DNA of 64,000 nt from Archivesica marissinica. Its lineage: Eukaryota; Mollusca; Bivalvia; Venerida; Vesicomyidae. The notes beneath the pieces were generated by a model. It was not told the DNA's origin. It made no database searches and saw only the letters and a list, made by a program, of their open reading frames with translations. Position 1 is the first letter of the stretch, and every line of letters starts with the position of its first letter. The stretch lies in assembly GCA_014843695.1 (NCBI GenBank), contig CM026400.1:37742234-37806233 (forward strand), written 5' to 3'. The translations under genes were made by a program, and so were the position numbers. Of the stretch, positions 48,001-54,570 are shown one piece after another.

Positions 48001-51000
48001 ACATAATTAATTTGTGTTTGTTATTATTGAAATACACTTTTTAAATATTAATTATTTTTCTTGACAATGGTGTATGCATTATAATTTATAAGAAAATGTA
48101 ACTATTGTTGAATGCATATGTTCACAGTTGTCCGATTAGCGCAATGGTTAACCAATGGAGAGAATTAAGGTTAGATGGTACGGTGGTCGCCAGATCGGAC
48201 AGGCACGTTTTCTCCCACACACCTTCATCCACGCCAACGAGAGTGATTAATATAAGTTGTTAAAACTTGCTTCGCAACCGTTGTAAAATAAATAAAATTA
48301 CAGTGGTCATTGATACTAGTAAACGGATTAAGTGATATGAATGTTTTGGGGAAATAATACCAAAAAAATATGTTCATTTTAAGCTTTCCAGCAACATATC
48401 TATTTGATTGACAAGTGCTTCTACATGCTTTTATGCAAATTCAAAATATTGCATCATCTTTTATATTCTGTATTTTAGAATCATCGTTTATATTCTGTAT
48501 TTAGCATCATCGTTTATATTCTGTATTTTAGCATCATCGTTTATATTGTGTAGTTTAGCATCATCGTTTATATTCTGTATTTTAGCATCATCGTTTATAT
48601 TCTGTAGTTTAGCATCATCGTTTATATTCTGTATTTTAGCATCAATGTTTATATTATGTAGTTTAGCATCATCGTTTATATTCTGTATTTTAGCATCAAT
48701 GTTTATATTTTGTAGTTTAGCATCATCGTTTATATTCTGTATTTTAGCATCAATGTTTATATTCTGTATTTTAGCATCAATGTTTACATTGTGTAGCTTA
48801 GTATCATCGTTTATATTCTGTAGTTTAGCATCAATGTTTATATTGTGTAGTTTAGCATCATCTTTTATATTCTGTATTTTAGCAGCATCGTTTATATTCT
48901 GTATTTTGGCATCAATGTTTATATTGTATAGTTTAGCATCATAGTTTATATTGTGTAGTTTAGCATCATCGTTTATATTCTGTATTTTAGCATCAATGTT
49001 TATATTGTGTAGTTTATCATCGTTTATATTCTGTATTTTAGCATCAATGTTTATATTGTGTAGTTTAGCATCAATGTTTATATTGTATAGTTTAGCATCA
49101 TCTTTTATATTGTGTAGTTTAGCATCATCGTTTATATTCTGTATTTTAGCATCAATGTTTATATTGTGTAGTTTATCATCGTTTATATTCTGTATTTTAG
49201 CATCAGTGTTTATATTCTGTATTTTAGCAGCATCGTTTATATTGTGTATTTTAGAATCATCGTTCATATTGTGTATTTTGGCATCATCGTTTCTATTGTG
49301 TATTTGTCTGCGTATGCTGGTAATAACATGTACTTATATTAATTCCATTACGTACCCGACCCACACATCGCTATACCGTTGGCTAAGGCGATATGCTTGC
49401 TGACCGTTTTAATCACCGACACACCTGCTGGTAGATACATTAATCCAACGCCAAAACCTGTAATGATTAAACTATTCGTGCTATAATAATTATATTGATA
49501 ATTAAATAGGTAACATAACTAAAGTGTATTCGTTGATTGCGTGTTGCCTGGCAACTACAAATATCAACGGTGGAATAGTAAGACTATGATTCGACGATAG
49601 TCATCTGCACAACATCGGTATGGTAACATCTTATTTTCGACGCAGGAGTCAGGAGACCGAGAAGACGCCACCATAACCAGTATGGAATATGTATGTACAA
49701 GTTGCCTATTGCAGTGGTATGGAATATGTATGTACAAGTTGCCAATTGCAGTGGTATGGAATATGTATGTACAAGTTGCCTATTGCAATGGTATGGAATA
49801 TGTATGTACAAGTTACCTATTGCAATGGTATGGAATATGTATGTACACGTTGCCTATTGCAGTGGTATGGAATATGTATGTACAAGTTGCCCATTGCAGT
49901 GGTATGGAATATGTATGTACACGTTGCCTATTGCAGTGGTATGGAATATGTATGTACAAGTTACCTATGGTAGTGGTATGGAATATGTATGTAAACGCTG
50001 CCCAATGCAATGGTATGGAATATGTATGTACACGTTGCCTATTGCAATGGTATGGAATATGTATGTACAAGTTGCCTATTGCAATGATATGGAATATGTA
50101 TGTACAAGTAACCTATTGCAGTGGTATGGAATATGTATGTACACGTTGCCTATGGTAGTTGTATGGAATATGTATGTACAAGTTGCCTTTTGCAATGGTA
50201 TGGAATATGTATGTATAAGTTGCCTATTGCAATGGTATGGAATATGTATGTACACGTTGCCTATTGCAATGGTATGGAATATGTATGTACACGTTGCCTG
50301 TTGCAGTGGTATGGAATATGTATGTACACTTTGCCTGTTGCAGTGGTATGGAATATGTATGTATAAGTTGCCTATTGCAATGGTATGGAATATGTATGTA
50401 TAAGTTGCCTATTGCAGTGCTATGGAATATTTATGTACACGTTGCCTATTGCAGTAGTATGGAATATGTATGTACAAATTGCCTATTGCAATGGTGTGGA
50501 ATATGTATGTACACGTTGCCTATTACAGTGGTATGGAATATGTATGTACAAGTTGCCTATTGCAGTGGAATTGGAATATGTATGTACAAGTTGCCTATTG
50601 CAGTGGTATGGAATATGAATGTACACGTTGCCTACGGTAGTTGTATGGAATATGTATGTACACGTTGCCTATGGTAGTGGTATGGAATATTTATGTAAAC
50701 GTTGCATACGGTAGTGGTATGGAATATGTATGTACAAGTTGCCTATTGCAGTGGTATGGAATATGTATGTACAAGTTGCCTATTGCAGTGGTATGGAATG
50801 TGTATGTACAAGTTGCCTATTGCAGTGGTATGGAATATGTATGTACAAGTTGCCTATTGCAGTGGTATGGAATATGTATGTACAAGTTGCATATTGCAGT
50901 GGTATGGAATATGTATGTACACGTTGCCTATTGCAATGGTATGGAATATGTATGTACAAGTTGCCTATTGCAGTGGTATGGAATGTGTATGTACAAGTTG

Positions 51001-54000
51001 CCTATTGCAGTGGTATGGAATATGTATGTACACGTTGCCTATTGCAGTGGTATGGAATATGTATGTACAAGTTGCATATTGCAGTGGTATGGAATATGTA
51101 TGTACACGTTGCCTATTGCAATGGTGTGGAATATGTATGTACACGTTGCCTATTACAGTGGTATGGAATATGTATGTACAAGTTGCCTATTGCAGTGGTA
51201 TGGAATATGTATGTACAAGTTGCCTATTGCAGTGGTATGGAATATGTATGTACACTTGGCCTATTGCAGTGGTATGAAATATGTATGTACAAGTTGCCTA
51301 TTTCAGTGGTATGGAATATGTATGTACACGTTGCATATTGCAGTGGTATGGAATATGTATGTACAAGTTGCCTATTGCAGTGGTATGGAATGTGTATGTA
51401 CAAGTTGCCTATTGCAGTGGTATGGAATATGTATGTACAAGTTGCCTATTGCAGTGGTATGGAATATGTATGTACAAGTTGCATATTGCAGTGGTATGGA
51501 ATATGTATGTACACGTTGCCTATTGCAATGGTATGGAATATGTATGTACAAGTTGCCTATTGCAGTGGTATGGAATGTGTATGTACAAGTTGCCTATTGC
51601 AGTGGTATGGAATATGTATGTACACGTTGCCTATTGCAGTGGTATGGAATATGTATGTACAAGTTGCATATTGCAGTGGTATGGAATATGTATGTACACG
51701 TTGCCTATTGCAATGGTGTGGAATATGTATGTACACGTTGCCTATTACAGTGGTATGGAATATGTATGTACAAGTTGCCTATTGCAGTGGTATGGAATAT
51801 GTATGTACAAGTTGCCTATTGCAGTGGTATGGAATGTATGTACACTTGGCCTATTGCAGTGGTATGAAATATGTATGTACAAGTTGCCTATTTCAGTGGT
51901 ATGGAATATGTATGTACACGTTGCATATTGCAGTGGTATGGAATATGTATGTACAAGTTGCCTATTGCAGTGGTATGGAATATGTATGTACACTTTGCCT
52001 ATTGCAGTGGTATGAAATATGTATGTACAAGTTGTCTATTGCAGTTGTATGGAATATGTATGTACACGTTGCCAATGGTAGTGGTATGGAATATGTATGT
52101 ACAAGTTGCCTATTGCAGTGGTATGGAATATGTATGTACAAGTTGCCTATTGCAGTGGTATGGAATGTGTATGTACAAGTTGTCTATTGCAGTGGTATGG
52201 AATATGTATGTACAAGTTGCCTATTGCAGTGGTATGGAATATGTATGTACACGTTGCATATTGCAGTGGTATGGAATATGTATGTACACGTTGCATATTG
52301 CAGTGGTATGGAATATGTATGTAAAAGTTGCCTATTGCAGTGGTATGGAATATGTATGTACACTTTGCCTATTGCAGTGGTATGAAATATGTATGTACAA
52401 GTTGTCTATTGCAGTTGTATGGAATATGTATGTACACCTTGCCTATTGCAGTGGTATGGAATATGTATGTACAAGTTGCCTATTGCAGTGGTGTGGAATA
52501 TGTATGTACAAGTTACCTATTGCAGTGGTACGGAATGTGTATGTACAAGTTGCCTATTGTAGTGGTATGGAATATGTATGTACACGTTGCCTATTTTAGT
52601 GGCGTTGAATATGTATTACAAGTTGCCTATTGCAGTGGTATGGAATATGTATGTTCAGGTTGCCTATTGCAGTGGTATGGACTATGTATGTACACGTTGC
52701 CTATGGTAGTTGTATGGAATATGTATGTACAAGTTGCCTATGGCAGTGGCATGGAATATGTATGTACACGTTGCCTATGGTAGTTGTATGGAATATGTAT
52801 GTACAAGTTGCCTATGGCAGTGGCATGGAATATGTATGTACACGTTGCCTATGGTAGTTTTATGGAATATGTATGTACAAGTTGCCTATTGCAGTGGTAT
52901 GGAATATGTATGTACAAGTTGCCTATTGCAGTGGTGTGGAATATGTATGTACACGTTGCATATTGCAGTGGTATGGAATATGTATGTACAAGTTGCCTAT
53001 TGCAGTGGTATGGAATATGTATGTACACTTTGCCTATTGCAGTGGTATGAAATATGTATGTACAAGTTGTCTATTGCAGTTGTATGGAATATGTATGTAC
53101 ACCTTGCCTATTGCAGTGGTATGGAATATGTATGTACAAGTTGCCTATTGCAGTGGTGTGGAATATGTATGTACAAGTTACCTATTGCAGTGGTACGGAA
53201 TGTGTATGTACAAGTTGCCTATTGTAGTGGTATGGAATATGTATGTACACGTTGCCTATTTTAGTGGCGTTGAATATGTATTACAAGTTGCCTATTGCAG
53301 TGGTATGGAATATGTATGTTCAGGTTGCCTATTGCAGTGGTATGGACTATGTATGTACACGTTGCCTATGGTAGTTGTATGGAATATGTATGTACAAGTT
53401 GCCTATGGCAGTGGCATGGAATATGTATGTACACGTTGCCTATGGTAGTTGTATGGAATATGTATGTACAAGTTGCCTATGGCAGTGGCATGGAATATGT
53501 ATGTACACGTTGCCTATGGTAGTTGTATGGAATATGTATGTACAAGTTGCCTATTGCAGTGGTATGGAATATGTATGTACAAGTTGCCTATTGCAGTGGT
53601 GTGGAATATGTATGTACAAGTTGCCTATTGCAGTGGTATGGAATGTGTATGTACAAGTTGCCTATTGTAGTGGTATGGAATATGTATGTACACGTTGCCT
53701 ATTGTAGTGGCGTTGAATATGTATTACAAGTTGCCTATTGCAGTGGTATGGAATATGTATGTACAGGTCACCTATTGCAGTGGTATGGAATATGTATGTA
53801 CAAGTTGCCTATTACAGTGGTATGGAATATGTATGTACAAGTTGCCTATTATAGTGGTATGGAATATGTATGTACATGTTGCCTATTGCAGTGGTATGGC
53901 ATATGTATGTAAACGTCGCCCATTGCAATAGCATGGCATATGTATGTACAAGTTGCATATTGCAGTGGTATGTAATATGTATGTACAAGTTGCCTATTGC

Positions 54001-54505
54001 AGTGGTATGGCATATGTATGTAAAAGATGCTCATTGCAGTGGTATGGAATGTATATAAGACAAGTTGCCCATTGCAGTGGTTTGGTGACCTGTACTATAT
54101 TGGCCAGTGATTAAGTGCGATGTATGTGTGATGGAGGAGTTTTCATGTTTCATTTGAATACAGTCGTTACTCCATCCTATACTCAATACACTATATTATA
54201 ATATCAACCAGTCCTACCGTAGGACGTACTACACCAACTGTTATACCGTAGTACGTACCACACCAACTCTCCTACCGTAGTACGTACCACACCAACTGTT
54301 CTACCGTAGTACGTACCACACCAACTCTCCTACCGTAGTACGTACCACACCAACTGTTCTACCGTAGTATGTACCACACCAACTGTTCTAATGTTCTTTT
54401 CCATACCATGCATTGCCCCCATTATCAACAATTTACAGCAATTCTTCCAGCAATGAAACCCACTACATACTACAGCAGCGGTAGCAAACATTGTATCCGC
54501 TTTTG
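29798..54505 (-). CDS. Monocarboxylate-transporter-like (SLC16, MFS) gene, six visible exons, N-terminus missing
   Basis: Minus-strand exons, in order: 54407-54505 (weaker), 49356-49457, 44043-44656, 42776-42955, 37306-37431, 29798-30054. Every intron is phase 1 with GT donors and AG acceptors. The spliced product follows MCT order: TM4 motif GFGVGLMYLPAG...ALANGIAMCGSG, TM5-6 YGWRGTLLLEAGIVLNGAI, a ~110-residue loop, TM7 LSAFVINLALIVPFSFIPDQ, TM8-9, TM10 SYGLLLFFVGAG, and TM11-12 GWIRDMTGGYDLSFVVAG. MCTs carry monocarboxylates or related solutes across membranes; the substrate cannot be told here. TM1-2 (the DGGWGW exon) was not found up to 63061. A net frameshift in exon 44043-44656 and a MITE-supplied C-terminus make it a possible pseudogene. 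Confidence 0.85.
30143..30476 (-). mobile_element. SINE-E copy (tRNA-like head plus duplicated tail)
   Basis: On the minus strand the head at 30476-30390 reads CCGTCTCCGTGGCCTAGTGG (A box), with B box GAAGGTTCGAATCTCG. The downstream tail contains CATAAAAAAGAGGTGTC twice (about 30293-30275 and 30188-30166), each followed by CCTTTAAA and GGTGACAC. The tail is duplicated. No second copy of the head is seen in this window. The acceptor stem would not pair, so it is not a functional tRNA. Confidence 0.6.
30522..31792 (+). repeat. 34-bp tandem array, about 37 copies, CACGTG in most units
   Basis: Unit CACATCAACACGGTGTACCA, then AATCACGTGTAATA. Most units keep the E-box palindrome CACGTG; AATCACGTG and AAGCACGTG variants form runs. 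It lies in the last intron of the SLC16-like gene. Confidence 0.95.
31813..32089 (+). mobile_element. SINE-A copy with damaged head
   Basis: Anticodon-arm half GTAATCCAGGGATCGCAGG and B box GGTTCGATCTCCCG are present; the A-box side is deleted. Body and complete 3' tail (GCGACGATAAATAAACG, then ACACACAC) are present. A second SINE-A starts 10 bp downstream. Confidence 0.85.
32100..32312 (+). mobile_element. SINE-A copy, 3' truncated
   Basis: Head CAGACGGATCTGCAGTCCAG, B box GGTTCGATCCCCCG, body to about TGTATAGTTGCACGTTTC. No tail. Confidence 0.85.
32844..33026 (+). mobile_element. SINE-A copy with internal deletion
   Basis: Intact head with anticodon arm CTGGACTGGTAATCCAG and B box. The segment from the GATGGGACTT region to the GGTGCTT region is deleted (AACAGTCTTTAATCTTTACA). 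Ends at ATCCTCAAACAA. Confidence 0.85.
33070..33330 (+). mobile_element. SINE-D copy, near full length
   Basis: Head GTCCGATTAACCCCAATGGT, anticodon arm CTCGCTTCTCACCAATGC, B box GGGTCCGATCCTCGG. The body has TACTCCGGTTTCCTCCCACA; the 3' tail is AGTGATTAATATAAGTTG, TTGCTTCGCAATCG, then AAATAAATAAAG. The tail is like that of SINE-B. Confidence 0.85.
33331..34650. other. No gene seen (intronic, AT-rich)
   Basis: Low-complexity AT-rich DNA inside the last intron of the SLC16-like gene. A 71-codon frame at 34142-34357 is hydrophobic and composition-driven; I find no domain and treat it as chance. Confidence 0.5.
34660..34834 (-). pseudogene. Possible piggyBac-like transposase N-terminal relic
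   Basis: On the minus strand an ATG (near 34834) gives MASMFDSD, and after a 1-nt frameshift an acidic stretch SGFSGSDIDLDIDAD, then SSDEEPVPIRGDGWTSNFSQ. An acidic Ser/Asp/Glu N-terminus followed by a DGW motif is the pattern of piggyBac-derived proteins in many animals. Only about 60 codons are present. The family assignment rests on this pattern alone. Confidence 0.4.
35055..35225 (+). repeat. Dispersed direct repeat, copy 1
   Basis: Imperfectly matches 35712-35905: CAATATACAAGCT, ATGTTTTGACAG, ATTGGTT, TTCATGAATA and GGTTCCGA/CGTTCCGA in the same order and spacing, about 657 bp apart. Confidence 0.5.
35712..35905 (+). repeat. Dispersed direct repeat, copy 2
   Basis: Partner of 35055-35225, diverged by many substitutions and a few indels. 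No TIR or tRNA head seen. Confidence 0.5.
36196..36280 (+). repeat. 36-bp tandem repeat, 2.4 copies
   Basis: Unit CGTATCTATGGAGGAGTCGA, then TAGACACGGGAAAAGT, repeated at 36196 and 36232 with a partial third. Confidence 0.85.
36313..37197 (+). repeat. 64-bp tandem array, about 14 copies
   Basis: Unit CCAACTCGGCCGTACTAACA, then TCCACACGGTGTAGCGACAA, then ATGCAGATATAGCATAAATCTGTA. Variants include TCGACCGTAG and a one-base-shorter TAGCACAAATG. It lies about 110 bp from exon 37306-37431, in the last intron. Confidence 0.95.
37306..37431 (-). CDS. SLC16-like gene, exon with TM10
   Basis: Acceptor CATTTTTTCAG at 37432 onward; donor GTGAGT at 37305-37300. The 126 bp, in phase 1, read GGFITLHRVVLADMCGKE, then SNSYGLLLFFVGAGHFVAAP, YS. 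In MCTs this is the TM9-10 region ending just before the GW.xD.TGSYD motif, which begins the next exon. No stop or frameshift. Confidence 0.88.
37468..37656 (+). mobile_element. Pogo/Tc1-like MITE next to an exon acceptor
   Basis: Left end TA|CAGTCTACATCCGATAAG, then TATGTCGAATTATCCGG. The right end, reverse complemented, begins CTACATCCATTATGTCGAATT. These ends form imperfect TIRs. The left edge is 36 bp from the acceptor of exon 37306-37431. A diverged relative lies at 43047-43262. Confidence 0.65.
37807..38274 (+). repeat. 43-bp satellite from the other MITE terminus, about 11 copies
   Basis: Unit CTAGAGGACATAGAAAACGC, then ACTCTTCGGATAAGTACACTATA. It matches the left terminus of the MITE at 44695 (CTAGTGGACACAGAAAACGC, then ACACTTCGGATAAGTGTG). 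The MITE interior is not present at either end of this array. Confidence 0.95.
38629..39354 (+). pseudogene. LINE APE endonuclease domain
   Basis: APE endonuclease nicks genomic DNA to prime reverse transcription. Motifs in order: WNVRT near the start, DIAALQETRL (catalytic Glu region), GVGFAIKN, LLCVYAPT, a FGILGADQ stretch where GDFNA is expected (the catalytic GDFN Asp/Asn motif is degraded), NGQRLLE, TNTFF, and RSKHWHQLDLSI (HxxQLDxI). The SDHxL end appears as DHSLI before a TGA. Loss of GDFN suggests inactivity. Confidence 0.8.
39601..40395 (+). other. Unidentified insertion within the LINE
   Basis: This stretch splits LINE coding sequence and replaces the N-terminal part of RT. The left part (39601-39720) is AT-rich. 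The right part (39840-40330) has higher GC, with minus-strand frames of up to 123 codons that I do not recognise. No clear TIR or target duplication by eye; a solo LTR or another TE relic are options. Confidence 0.5.
40396..41583 (+). pseudogene. LINE reverse transcriptase C-terminal half plus zinc-knuckle tail
   Basis: Starts at SGVKQSCKLAPTLFGI (RT motif with KQ.C.LAPTLF). MLFADDAALAAHTNEQ holds the catalytic FADD. Then FGLTIS-like FSLTISLKKTQVM, QFTYLGSTAT, and STLLYGSESW. A TAG at about 41065 follows SWQD; a frameshift near 41140 leads to RRMDDGRIPKDMLHGEL, GRPQLRFKDVCKRDMKAL and the CECCNRHC...H tail ending at 41566. Catalytic residues survive, but the frame is broken in two places and RT lacks its first motifs. 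Confidence 0.82.
41593..42360 (+). repeat. 41-bp tandem array, about 19 copies, 205-bp higher-order block
   Basis: Unit GATATATCTAGCTGAAATAA, then ATGCATGGTATAATATATCAT. Adjacent units create the 16-bp palindrome ATATATCATGATATAT. The variant CTGACAGAAATGCATGG at 41893 and 42098, and the CACAGTAT variant at 41945 and 42150, are spaced 205 bp, showing five-unit duplication. It begins directly at the 3' end of the LINE. Confidence 0.95.
42776..42955 (-). CDS. SLC16-like gene, exon with TM8-9
   Basis: Acceptor TTATTTATTTCAG; donor GTATGTG at 42775. The 180 bp, phase 1 at both ends, read GITNTISRICIGWIGD, HPKVSRFVLLAMMLFLAATS, then ATKLIYTCLYGVAIG. The ..N.ISR...GWIGD loop between TM7 and TM8 matches the MCT/MFS inter-helix motif (GxxxxxxRxxxGxxxD). 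Fully open. Confidence 0.88.
43047..43262 (+). mobile_element. Diverged relative of the pogo-like MITE at 37468
   Basis: TA|CAGTATGGATCCGTTATGTC, then GGTTATGTCGAATTATTCAG and the shared middle TTTACATATAACTGGTTCCG...TTTATATCGAATTTC match 37468-37656 in the same orientation. The right end is decayed. Confidence 0.6.
43286..43342 (+). mobile_element. SINE-A 3' tail fragment
   Basis: CGGCGTCGCTCATATGGGCA then ACCGGTAGCGACGATAATTA, with an ACACACC end. Only the terminal ~55 bp of SINE-A. Confidence 0.75.
43464..43679. mobile_element. Foldback MITE of about 216 bp
   Basis: The left end GGGGTCTGGACAAATAGTTTC continues GGGTTATAAACCAAAA. The right end, reverse complemented, is GGGGTCTAGACAAATGGTTTC continuing TGATTCATAACCAAAA. 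A second inner pair (GGGTCATTCCAAG / TAGGCCATTCCAAG reversed) extends the fold. A TIR element with long arms, in the intron between the two middle exons. Confidence 0.8.
43755..44022 (+). repeat. 45-bp degenerate tandem repeat, six copies, alternating two types
   Basis: Type 1 is CTTGGAGAAGTACATTTACC then AATCGGCGAGAGGACAAACACTACG. Type 2 has CTATATACGGGATAAACACGAG or a close relative as its second half. Units start near 43759, 43803, 43849, 43894, 43936 and 43981. The block ends about 20 bp before the donor of exon 44043-44656. Confidence 0.7.
44043..44656 (-). CDS. SLC16-like gene, large exon (TM5-7) with a net frameshift
   Basis: Acceptor CTACATTTCAG; donor GTAAAA at 44042. The frame reads LGTVAFNQIAHYLIQR, YGWRGTLLLEAGIVLNGAI, then a polar ~110-residue cytosolic loop between TM6 and TM7. 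It hits TAA after SLFSMLSF (about 44184). The next frame gives LSELKVAMYLLSAFVINLAL, IVPFSFIPDQAVQSGMTKYE and AAWLSSTIG at the exon end. The exon is 614 bp; phase-1 ends require a length divisible by three, so it is off by +2/-1. AGC repeats around the break (AGCTTCTAAGC) would fit an 8-bp insertion; a 1-bp deletion also fits. Confidence 0.85.
44695..45159 (+). mobile_element. MITE with TIRs and TA flanks, interrupted by a SINE-B
   Basis: Left TIR CTAGTGGACACAGAAAACGC then ACAC. The right TIR, reverse complemented, is CTAGAGGACACAACAAACGC then ACAC. Outer bases are TA on both sides. Without the SINE it is about 216 bp. The left edge is 38 bp from the acceptor of exon 44043-44656. It is the reference copy for the two arrays at 27209 and 37807. 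Confidence 0.88.
44911..45149 (+). mobile_element. SINE-B inserted in the MITE, with 10-bp target duplication
   Basis: Nearly identical to the copy at 7723 (GTCGTGATAGCGCAGTGGAT head, B box GAGTTCGAGCCCCG, full tail). TGTCCTCTAG is present at 44901-44910 and again at 45150-45159, the duplicated target inside the MITE's right TIR. Confidence 0.92.
45160..45714. other. No gene seen (intronic)
   Basis: AT-rich. GCCAAACCCCTCACGGGG near 45270 resembles the tail of SINE-F at 62.35 kb (CAAACCCCTCTAGGGG), a possible fragment. Confidence 0.4.
45715..46702 (+). repeat. 42-bp tandem array, about 23 copies
   Basis: Unit TTAGATATATATTTCGATAT, then ACTAAACAATTCCATTTTATTC. A run of ATATTAAAC variants (46020-46310) sits between ATACTAAAC runs. 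The period is divisible by three, giving an open minus-strand repeat (NKMELFSISKYISK); not a gene. Confidence 0.95.
47038..47307 (+). mobile_element. SINE-C copy, longest example
   Basis: Head GTCCGCCTCCGTGGTCGAGT, B box CACGGGTTCGAGCCCCGCTC. The body continues through GTACTGGTTAACCGCTGGAG, GTTAGGTACACTGCCCG and a 3' end GATGCAGGCGTAAAACACG, then poly-A. Confidence 0.85.
47500..47880 (+). repeat. Dispersed repeat, inverted partner of 8681-9032
   Basis: Matches the reverse complement of 8681-9032 (GATAAAAATGCATTTTCATG at the left, TTATTTGTTGTTTTACAACC at the right). No frame is conserved between the two copies. Confidence 0.7.
48126..48300 (+). mobile_element. SINE-D copy, internally deleted
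   Basis: GTCCGATTAGCGCAATGGTT head start, then a deletion of the anticodon arm and B box. Body TACGGTGGTCGCCAGATCGG and tail AGTGATTAATATAAGTTG with GCTTCGCAACCG and AAATAAATAAAA. Confidence 0.8.
48456..49307 (+). repeat. 27-bp tandem array, about 31 copies
   Basis: Unit ATCATCGTTTATATTCTGTA, then TTTTAGC. Variants ATCAATG and TTGTGTAG alternate irregularly. Open frames on both strands (a nine-residue repeat around DAKIQNIND on the minus strand) follow from the 27-bp period. The array ends 49 bp from exon 49356-49457. Confidence 0.95.
49356..49457 (-). CDS. SLC16-like gene, exon with TM4
   Basis: Acceptor TTAATCATTACAG; donor GTACGT at 49355. The 102 bp, phase 1 at both ends, read GFGVGLMYLPAGVSVIK then TVSKHIALANGIAMCGS. 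This is the TM4 to TM5 signature of MCTs (small-residue-rich GxGxGxxYLPA, then a K/R-ALANGIA..GSG step). It is a 102-bp exon between two satellites, the 27-bp array ending at 49307 and the 37-bp array starting at 49680. Confidence 0.88.
49680..54083 (+). repeat. 37-bp satellite, about 119 copies, with 590- and 585-bp higher-order blocks
   Basis: Unit TATGGAATATGTATGTACAA then GTTGCCTATTGCAGTGG. Variants CACGTTGCC, TATGGTAGT and GGAATGTG mark unit types. A marker TACACTTGGCCTATTGCAG recurs at 51251 and 51841 (590 bp); TTTTAGTGGCGTTGAATATG recurs near 52591 and 53251. All three + frames lack stops, so frames up to 551 codons arise. None has gene features. Confidence 0.97.
54211..54392 (+). repeat. 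29-bp tandem array, about 6 copies
   Basis: Unit TACCGTAGTACGTACCACAC then CAACTGTTC or CAACTCTCC. Contains the palindrome GTACGTAC. It ends 15 bp before the putative exon at 54407. Confidence 0.9.
54407..54505 (-). CDS. Putative SLC16-like exon with TM3 (less certain)
   Basis: Donor GTATGG at 54406; candidate acceptor GGGTTTCCAG. The 99 bp, phase 1, end in LLIMGAMHG, which joins exactly to GFGVGLMYLP of the next exon, as in MCT TM3-TM4. The N-terminal part reads KADTMFATAAVVCSGF, like TM3. The middle (HCWKNCCK) is a poor match; the +1 frame there gives IAGRIAVN, a better TM3 match, suggesting two compensating indels. The acceptor has a weak pyrimidine tract. Sandwiched between the 29-bp and 67-bp arrays. 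Confidence 0.5.
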
Positions 54506-54570
54506 CTGGAAACCCGAGACCGGTTTCACTTAATTATTATGGACGAGATATATAGAACATCAGATACCGT

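Noticed and set aside
48488..49403. Coiled-coil-like repeat proteins in the 27-bp array
   Set aside because: Period divisible by three in an intron array; both strands are equally open.
50641..52385. Long frames (up to 551 codons) as a repetitive secreted protein
   Set aside because: They arise because the 37-bp unit lacks stops in all + frames; overlapping frames give the same peptide, with no start context, signal peptide or splice structure.
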